Positions 55,860-64,000 of a stretch of DNA of 64,000 nt are shown here, in pieces. The position numbers were made by a program, and so were the translations under genes. The stretch spans positions 60,991,789 to 61,055,788 of the forward strand of contig NC_057812.1 of the NCBI RefSeq assembly GCF_018294505.1, given 5' to 3'. Below the pieces are notes generated by a model, which worked only from the letters and a program-made list of their open reading frames with translations, was not told where the DNA came from and did no database searches. Each line of letters opens with the position of its first letter. The first letter of the stretch is position 1. This DNA is from Triticum aestivum. Its lineage: Eukaryota > Streptophyta > Magnoliopsida > Poales > Poaceae.

Positions 55860-56280
55860 CCATTTGGCGCTAGGTCTCACGCCACGCCGTGTGCCTCCAT
55901 ATAAAACACTAGCCCAAAAAAATCCCCAAATACACCTGTACATTCGCACCTGACTCAAATCTCATCTCACCGGCGGCGCTTGCAAATCACTCGCCGCCAG
56001 CCGCGCCACCCGAATTCGCTCCCCCTCGCCGCCCTCTAGTCTGCCGCCCCACCCTCTCTGTCCGGTTCCCCATCCCAAGCCACCACTACACCGACGCCGA
56101 CCTGCCCCATTTGATGCCTGGTCTGACCTCCATGCTACCTCCACTGTTGATGGCTTGTCGACCATCACCAACTCCATCTCCGGCGCCTTCACCAGCTTCG
56201 TTTCTCACCTTGTGCCTCACCAAGATCTGGATGCTGCCTCACCACCCCTTCATCACCCACTACTTGAGATGTATATGGTG
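55860..56280 (+). promoter_or_regulatory. Promoter-like and 5' UTR-like region inside the CACTA element
   Basis: TATAAAA at 55900-55906 is followed about 30 bp later by a C/A-rich leader-like stretch and a GC-rich segment, the layout of a plant gene start. No long ORF follows. It may be the element's own promoter or captured host sequence. Confidence 0.4.
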
Positions 56281-56895
56281 ATTTAGAAGATTGGTTTCGT
56301 CCAGCCACCAACAAGACAACGGCGGCGAGAGACACCAGGTTTGGGAGAGGCAAGCCGATGATGCATATAGGCTAGGGAATGAGTCGGAAACTCTACAAGG
56401 AACTCGGCTACAGCACCATTAGATCTGTTCCTGTTCCAACTACTCGAGGGTAATATTTTGCTGCTTCCTTTTTCTTCCATAATTTCCTGATGTAAGATTT
56501 GTGATATGGAAATTTGATTCTTCTAACCACCTATTTGAAATCTCCTTTTCCTAGTTGCAGTTCATCTAGATCAGGAGTAAGATCAATGTCCTTTGTTCTT
56601 ATCTAAGGTATGGTTTATACTTATATGTTGTTGACTGTCTCTAAATTTCTACAATGAATGATTTCAACTCAATTTTCTCCTTTAAGCTGCAAGATTATGC
56701 AATCTCCAGCATGCTCAAGAACATCTAATATGTGACTAGACTCTACAGTCAGAGTATTAACAGTGAAGCTGTACCAGGAATAGCCTTTTATCAGTTACTA
56801 TGCACAAGAAGTCAATATTCTGTGATAACAATTAACAAGGTAAAGATATGTCGAGGGCTCGTATCATGGGACATACCGTAGTTGCTAGATGCTAA

Positions 56896-56898
<3 letters not shown>

Positions 56899-56936
<38 letters not shown>
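56899..56936. repeat. (AT)n microsatellite in the CACTA element
   Basis: About 18 AT units. The flanking A/T-rich CACTA interior (56281-58060) has exon-like islands but no ORF I can name. Confidence 0.9.
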
Positions 56937-56941
<5 letters not shown>

Positions 56942-58079
56942 GGTCCATTCAAATGCTAATACTGCTCAGTGAAAGAGAAATGATTATGTTATTCTGTAAT
57001 ATTTTTATCCATGTGAACACTTGTCAGTATATTGCTTCTCTTCTGTTTTCCCCCCTATAATGCAGGCGCATTAATCGACTACTCACTGTAGGTAGCAGGA
57101 CTGGGTTTGGAATATCAAGATAATCGTATCGACCTTGCTATGTTGGTAAAGTTTGAAGCTTAATCTTTTTACTACTTGTTTGTTGCTTCTCCACTTTTTT
57201 TTCTTATAGTCCAGTACTTGACAATTCCTTACGTGGTTGTCTATGCCTAAATTTAACCTCACTGTGCCCTTCCTTTGTGCATAACTTGTATTTTTATTGT
57301 TATATTTAGATTGAGGAAGCATCATACAACTGTAGTGCAAGTACACAATTAGCTGTAGTTGCTGGGGAAGGTGAATAAGCACACAACTGACTAAAATAGT
57401 GTAGACAGTACTGACAGTAGTTGCTTATGGCACTTAGTTTTACATGAGATGATGAACAACCAAATTCATAGCATGTCCAAATCATTTCAGAATGAGAAAA
57501 CACACAGTTAATAGGAATAAGATGGCCTGTAGTGGTTGGGTGATGGCCTGTAGATATTTCATTATTCGAATGGATCAATGGATGTCACTCCTTACAAAAG
57601 AAACATTTTGGTGTTTTGGTCTGCGGTTTTTTAGTACATTACTGATATGCTTTTTTAGTGATGTGCCGATCTAAACTTTTGTAGTAACCAAAGCTTCAAA
57701 CAACTATACTTATGCAACTAATTATGAAATATGTTCAGTAGATTACTACAATTCATTGTCATACGCCACCCTAGTGGACTCACTAGTCATTCACATGCTA
57801 CTTAAAAGTGCAGCATGGGTCCATGTAAATTATTTTGACTGACAACTTTTTATACAAGTTTGTGTATTCTTGTTTTGCCAAACTAATATAACATTTTATT
57901 GGCCCATCCACATACCCAAAAATCTAGTTAATAATGTACACAGATCCATAATTTGATAGATTGTATGCTTCTTAGTGGTACTTTTATATGTTTTTATCTT
58001 ATGTTTTCATCTCATTAAGATGCAACACTATGTTGTGTTTCCTCAATTTATAGGCATCGGGGGGAGTTAGCCGTGAGAC

Positions 58080-58325
58080 TTGAAGCACATGACAACATTT
58101 CAAGAGATTATAAGGAAGCATCAAGAAGAATTGGAAGCTGTGAAGAAGAGCCAACAAGAGAAGAATGAAGCTTGGGGAAAGAAGCAACATGATATTGGTT
58201 TTTCTCTTAAGGGCTCGAGCAACTCAGCAAGAATCCATCGTCTTGTCTATTGTCGTGTCAAACTTGAGTCAATGTTATTCATTATTTTCATTTCTATTTG
58301 GAGGATGATTTGGCTAAGAGATTGA
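58080..58325 (+). pseudogene. Coiled-coil coding fragment, possible CACTA transposase tail
   Basis: An 81-codon frame includes EIIRKHQEELEAVKKSQQEK, a charged coiled coil of the kind found at the C-terminus of plant En/Spm-type transposases. An acceptor-like site upstream (TTTATAG at about 58055) suggests a last exon. The rest of a transposase is missing. The assignment is weak. Confidence 0.35.
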
Positions 58326-58963
58326 ATATATAATATGATTTGTCTCCCATTTCAATTTATAATGTGATTGGGCTCATAACTTATTTATATAATGTGATGT
58401 GAATTAAATACTTTGATATGCATTTGCAATATAGTGGAACTCATATTTCATTGCAAATTATTCAAAATATAGTAAACATATTTTGATGATGCCATCTTCA
58501 TCAATAATGAAAGTAGTGATGCTAGTAGTGGGGTAATCTGTGCGGGTGTTGACATGGCATAAAGTTAGTGACATTGCTCCATCATTAAATATTGTACAAT
58601 ATGGCATATTTGCTCCTAACTTGTGACATTAATCCATCGTCATGGAAATAGAAAGTTGTTGACGTTCTCGAAAACGTCACCGAAGGTCCCATTTTCAATG
58701 ACATTGTTTTATGCGCGCCGTCACCAGGAGTAATCTGTGACGGGGATTCCGTGATGATGCTTGTGACGCCCATACAACGTCACTCGGGTTTAATTTGTGA
58801 TGTTATTAGATGTTCGATGACATTTGCTGGCTTGTACCAGTAGGCCTAATCTCTTGTAGTGTTACATGAATGATTGAAAATCAAAGTTGTCCATGCCGGG
58901 AAACGTGCTTCCGGACTTAAAACAAACGACTAAAACTAGAATCTTGAATCATGTATGCTGTCT

Positions 58964-61900
58964 TCATGCCTTTCTTTTCTTTGCGATGTCGCGGATTTTG
59001 TTCTTCACACATTCGAGCATGTTGGTAGGTGAGATAACCAACTCGGCGACGAGACGCCTTCTCCTTGCATTAACCATGGCCTGCTTTTTAGAACAATATT
59101 TAATGAATAGAAGTTGGTATTATACGGCAATTGTACAAGTGTACGAAAAGAGAGGATAAATTACCTGGGTAAAATCGGTGGTCCATCGATCCCCATCCCA
59201 ATGCTCCATAACTTCGATCACAAAAGGCCACAAGAGTTCCTAATATATATGCAAACATTAGTCACCATGCACACGAACATGTCTTTCATAAGTAGAAAAT
59301 GATGAACCGTAACTCACCCGTCCTCTTGTAGTGGCATGTCGATCTGAGGTAAGATAGGCCACTTAGTGACGTCTGGATATTTGCCAGGTGTAATACGGTT
59401 TGCCTCTTCCATATCAATTGCTATTGGTAGTCGCTATTTGAAAGAAAGTAGTAGTGAGAAACCATATGACATTTCATATGAAGAATGCTCAATGTTGGGG
59501 AGAGTGCCAGTGCTTTCACAATGTCGAGAGAGAACTCGAGAGGATAGAGCAAATCAAAAACTCGGAATTCTTTCTTGCGGTTGTGCATCAACACGGTGAT
59601 CCAGTGTGTATTGCCGACGTTCAACGGGATAAACGACTAACATGTGGAACACATTTGTAATCACATGCAATTATGCTTGTTGAAATGAGTGTTAATGAAC
59701 TAGTAAGAACATATCGTACCTTATCACGGATGGTATACTCGTCCAGAACCCTACGTACTGCTCCAGCTCTGCTCAACGCACTATCCATGTTGTATGTCGA
59801 CGGTTTAGGGTTGTCTCGTGCCTTAGCAAGATCAACAAGGTATTTGGACCTCCAGGCTTGACAGAGGTGCCGATCATGACCAACGCGCAGAGCCAAATGT
59901 GTTTGATAAGCATCGATAATCTGCGTAAAATAGTAGAACATTTTATTTTCATAGGTGACACCTAGATTATGCACTTAAATAGCAGGACATGGTAATAGAT
60001 CTTATGTCATCCGCCAGCCATGTATGCTCAAGTACCGGTCGTATACTCTCCACAGTCACAGAGGTGCCACGTTCATTGTAGTAAACTCTTTTATTCATAT
60101 TCTTCTTAGACCGAGCAGCTGCCTCCACAAACGTAACAGCAACATCAATGAGTTTCGGTGTGAGATCGTCCTCAGCAGAGCCTTCCACGTCATTGTTACT
60201 AAACAGAGCTGCATGATAAATTACGAACGTCACGAACGGTGAGTACATGAAATGGTAGTAAATTAAGCACTAAGGTAGCTACTAACGGTACCTCTAGTTG
60301 TGGTAGTGTTGCCGGATGGCTTAGTACCACGAGCGCTTCGCTTGCTGGGCTTGTCAAGTTTAAAGGGGGATTCAAATTTCTTGGGAACAGTCCGTCGGCG
60401 CTTCCCGGATATAACATCGTCTTCTTTTGTGGTTGCTGCAGACTTTTCCCCTTGCTCTTACCCACCATCCTATCGATAGAACTTGCAGAAATGTCAATGT
60501 CTGACGATTCTGCTCGAGGAGAATTACCTACAATCCAAGGGTTCTCCGGTGTTGCGCCGCACTCCGTTGTCTTGTCAACATTTAACTTGGCAGGTTTTTT
60601 CTGGTTAACAAAGAAATAATGTGATAGGTTCAGTTAACGAAAATGAAGATGCATAATTGAGATAAATGAAGACAAATAAATGAAAACATACTTCCTCATC
60701 ATTGTTGTTCTTGTTGACAACAGGCTCGTCAGGCTGTGTCAAATCAATCACCGGCTCTAGACCGTTAGAGTCATCCTTGTACACGAATTCTTTTTTTTTC
60801 TGGCGGACCATTCTCAAAGGAATCCACTTCTAGGTCTGCATCGTGGTTGCCGGAAGCCGCAGCAGCCGCTGGCTTGTACATCACACCATTTTGGTTCAAC
60901 TTCTCTAACAATCTCTGCATTACATAAAAAATATTAATTATTGTCGGCACGGTTTTGCAACTTCAAAAATGTTGTAAACATAGAATTAAGGGTGTGTCAC
61001 CTCAGCTACTTGTTCCGATATTTCCTTCATTTGGCTGCATATGTAATCCATACACCGCTTCATGATGAGGTTCATCATCTCGTCCGCGTTTGAGGCTAAC
61101 TTGGACTTCTTTGCCGCACCAACGGCGGGTTTCATTTTTGGCTTTTCTGGTTCGGGTACTTTGCGCTCCTGTGCCCTATACTCCTTGGTTATGTTGTCTT
61201 CAATCTGCATGTGAAATACAAGTATATGTGATCAATAAAAATATTAATACAACTGATTATGTTATATAAAAGATTTAAGAAGTACCCAACATAATGAATT
61301 ACCTTGATGTTACCACGGCCACGTCCGTGGTCATAATCAAACTTGTCTCTCCTTGAGGCTACAGCTTCAGTCCAATTTCTCATTAGAGGTTCCATGGACA
61401 AGCTAGGATTGAATGCGCATTCACCTTCCAGAGGCTGAACCTTCTCCCAGTACAGGTACTGCATGAATATGAGAAATTACAGTTAGTACTATACAGCAGG
61501 TAAATTAGCAATCATATTTTTTTGTAAAGGTACAAGTCTGAAAGGTGTACCTGCAGGAGAGCTAAGTTCCCTCTCGGCCATTGGCGGAGGTGTTTGCCTT
61601 TCCTCGCGTTGCAAAGGCAGTCCAGCAGAACCCGGAGGGTGAATGCATTCCAATTAATCTTGGATATACGATTCACATCATCCACCAATGCATAATATTG
61701 CTTTGGTATAGTCTTGCTCGACATGGGAGCAAGAACTGTTCCAAGCAACACGAGGACAACTCTCCGAAGGAAATCGTCGTCGGTAGATTTTTTTTTGTGA
61801 TGTCCACAATCAGATCATCGATGAGTATGTTACCTGTGGTCTTGCTCTGGAATTGAGGCGGCACTCGATCTTTAGTATCCTCACCTTCCTCACCGAGAAT

Positions 61901-63077
61901 ACCTTCTGCCGATAGTCCGTGGTTCTCCAAGGCCAAGATGCACTCAACATCCACGGGACCGAGAGACACTTCGCCAACCAAGTCTTGTACAATGAATCTG
62001 CCCTTGCTAGGATCAAAAATCTCAACCATGTACCGGATCAGCAGTGTACGCATCTTCAGCGAAGGTATCTGAAGCATGCTACGGAGTGGTGTTTCAGCAA
62101 GTGTGGCCCGTTGACCGGAAGATAGACCGGCAATAAGCTTGCACCATTTTTCAATGGCGCAAACTATTTCTCCGTTGAGTTCATCTATCCTGTTAAAAAA
62201 ATATACTTGTTTACAGAACCATAAATTATGTAATCAACTTTTTTCCTAACATATTGTTGCATAAAACATAATAATGGAATACACTATCGCACAGTATATA
62301 GAAAACTATAGAACATAATTTATTCAAACTGAAACATTTAGCACGGACACGTGCAACACATAAAATGACAGTTTAACAAGTACTTATTTAACCAATTAGT
62401 TTCATAATCAAAAGTAACATTATTTATCTAATCATTTTTTCATAGGGTACTGTACAAATAGATATAAGAATCGGTGACAGTGCCTAATTAACAGTAAATC
62501 GAAAAGAAAAAAATGAAATTATGCCTACTGGAACATGCACCAAACAAACGTGCAACACATACAATATTAGTGGGCGTCTCATAGTTGCAACATGCATGTC
62601 TTAGGGCATTGCTATAACTTAAAGTGACTATGCTATAACTAACACTGATTTAAAATTGTTGTTTATTCATCAATCCAACCTACAAGTGAGAGACAACAAA
62701 CAACATGCAAAAACTTGCAATCGTAGGGCTATCTAATATAATACACACACAAACAAATCTAGTGTCATACGCTTATCTAATCTAATACACGCACAAACAA
62801 AAAACATCTACTCCAACAGATGTAATGCGAAGATACTGGATCTTATCTAATCTAATATACGCACAAAGAAAAGCATCATGGATGCGGTACGGTTGCCAAC
62901 ATACTGGATCGCTCGATGAAGATGGAAGTTGTCAGCGTTGTAACATGGACGCAGTTCGTCCATGACGGCCAGCACGCGCTGACGATCTGGATGTTCTCGA
63001 CGATCTTTCTGGAGTTGGGCCGATGCTAGGGACGCAGCTGTCGTCGACTCGACGGTAGGAGCCGTCGTAAACGACAT
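58964..63077 (-). pseudogene. ULP1-like (C48) SUMO protease gene, 11 exons, frameshifted
   Basis: Exons on the minus strand: 62905-63077, 61551-62188, 61303-61458, 61001-61204, 60692-60914, 60292-60600, about 60006-60208, 59720-59920, about 59509-59636, 59318-59433, 59165-59239 and terminal 58964-59080. Intact boundaries agree in phase. The N-terminal part (DELNGEIVCAIEKW, LRSMLQIPSLKMR) is of the plant transposon-associated type. A basic linker has KRRRTVPKKFESPFK. The C-terminal peptidase has NTHWITV (His), VFDLL (Asp) and NSCGLF (Cys), the C48 triad. Such enzymes cleave SUMO or similar conjugates. Frames break at T9 61788-61796, T9 60791-60799, near 60447-60470, and A4 59222-59225 just after the Cys codon. 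Donors of exons ending near 60006 and 59509 are non-canonical. The many breaks make it a pseudogene unless homopolymer errors are involved. Confidence 0.8.
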
Positions 63078-63320
63078 GAAAGACGATGCCGAGACTATAT
63101 AGGAGGAGGAGGATCTCCTAGGTCGTCGTAACCACCAGGGAACGTACGTCCGTGATCTTTGCCTTCCTTGGTTGAGGAGAGGCAGTACGTACTCCTAAAT
63201 TAAAGGGATAGGCTTCCCACGCTCGAGTTTTTTTTGTAGATTCCGGTCCGGGATTTGTGTAACATATCGCACGTGCTCCTCTCTTTGAGCGACGAGGGGC
63301 TCGTTTCATGTACTTTTTTT
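63078..63320 (-). promoter_or_regulatory. Upstream region of the ULP1-like gene
   Basis: A minus-strand CTATATAG lies at about 63093-63100, only 16-23 bp before the proposed ATG, too close to be its TATA box unless transcription starts inside the coding region. Otherwise nothing recognised. Confidence 0.3.
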
Positions 63321-63344
63321 TCTTTTTTTGATATTACAAAATTT

Positions 63345-64000
63345 TGATATCAAATAATTATTTCAAGTCAACCAAATGGTCCTAATTTTTTTTCTCACAA
63401 TGGGATGACCCTGGACATCATGCATGCCAATTCTCATCAATTTCCAACACTCGATGCATTTACTAGGATTTTGCTGGTGAAAAGAACCCGAAATGCTGCC
63501 CGGACGTGACACAACGTTCGTTCGGTGTCAGGAATGGCTCACATGTTGCATGGGGGCCTACATTGGGCATCCTCACATGGTGCCAAAGTTTGGTGTCATT
63601 TCATGCAGGCCAGCACATAGCACATGTGCAATCACCATCATTCGGGTCTGCCAGAGGGGGAGCCCGAAGGACGTTATTTTTCTAGACTCAACCAAATTGT
63701 CCCAAAAAAAATCACACAATGGGAAGACCATGGACATCATGCATGCCAATTCTCATCGATTTCCGGCACTCGAGGCATTTACTAGGATTTTGCCGGTGAA
63801 AAGAACCCGAAACGCTGCCCGGACGTGACGCAACTTTCGTTCGGTGTCAGGAATGTCTCACATGTTGCATGGGGGCCTACATTGGGCATCCTCACATGGT
63901 GCCAAAGTTTGGTGTCATTTCATGCAGGCCAGCACATAGCACACGTGCAATCACCATCATTCGGGTCTGCCGGAGGGGGAGCCCGAAGGACGTTGTTTTT
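63345..64000. repeat. 319-bp tandem repeat running off the window
   Basis: Two units are seen. The landmark GCATGCCAATTCTCATC occurs at 63422 and 63741, and CGAAGGACGTT near 63667 and 63986. The units are highly similar (a few substitutions per 100 bp by eye). The second copy continues past the right end, so the array length is unknown. It may be a satellite or an internal repeat of a large transposon. Confidence 0.85.

Larger units (their letters stand above)
55056..58861. mobile_element. CACTA (En/Spm-type) transposon, non-autonomous
   Basis: The ends are CACTACAACAAAATTA at 55056 and the complementary TAATCTCTTGTAGTG ending at 58861, flanked by TTA at 55053-55055 and 58862-58864. CACTA ends with a 3-bp TSD define the superfamily. 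Subterminal regions (about 55070-55310 and 58640-58810) carry many GTGACG/CGTCAC motifs, as expected for transposase binding. There is no complete transposase. The 3.8-kb interior has a promoter-like region (55860-56230), an (AT)n run and a coiled-coil coding fragment near 58080. Confidence 0.9.

Noticed and set aside
63493..63828. 111-codon ORF near the right edge
   Set aside because: It crosses the junction of two tandem units; only the repeat structure is supported.

Overview
The window reads as nuclear DNA of a grass of the tribe Triticeae (wheat, goatgrass, barley or rye group). The strongest reason is a BARE/WIS/Angela-type Copia retrotransposon whose LTR start and PBS-proximal leader are characteristic of that tribe. 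Stowaway and Tourist MITEs, CACTA and hAT elements and spliced plant genes in a repeat-dense background agree with this. I could not run a similarity search, so family and gene names rest on recognised motifs.

Layout. 1-2740 holds repeat debris, including a poly(A) retroposed insert with a 17-bp target-site duplication (TSD). 2742-4012 (minus) is the first three exons of a very-long-chain 3-ketoacyl-CoA reductase; the C-terminal exon is not seen. 4408-7376 is an hAT-type element with an 8-bp TSD, and a Mutator-like element (5302-7133) full of a GCTNCAACC motif is nested in it. 7385-9890 is duplicated unknown sequence and nested MITEs. 9891-32116 is a tandem Copia array in the order LTR, internal region A, LTR, truncated internal region B. 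Copy A is split in its integrase by a 12-kb non-coding, LARD-like LTR retrotransposon (14462-26439) in the opposite orientation. 32117-37597 holds MITEs, a second copy of a flanking segment, one Gypsy-type LTR, and a reverse-oriented Copia LTR with leader.

41351-42788 is a BAHD acyltransferase gene with a one-base frameshift inside its DFGWG motif. 44126-63077 is a gene-like cluster: a FAR1/MULE-transposase-like pseudogene (+), a GRF-like/coiled-coil gene with an in-frame stop (+), an acidic-repeat protein (-), and an 11-exon ULP1-like SUMO-protease gene (-) with several frameshifts, one just after the catalytic Cys. Between them lie two copies of a segment with a plant snRNA-type (USE + TATA) promoter, two tandem-repeat arrays, a 460-bp duplication, and a non-autonomous CACTA element (55056-58861, TTA TSD). 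The right edge runs into a 319-bp tandem repeat.

Only two features look like ordinary host metabolic genes: the ketoacyl reductase (fatty-acid elongation for wax and sphingolipid) and the BAHD acyltransferase (acylation of phenolic glycosides or similar). The FAR1/GRF/ULP1 group may be the decayed remains of one mobile gene set; that is inference. Several frameshifts fall in homopolymers and may be sequencing errors, but three in-frame TAG codons do not.
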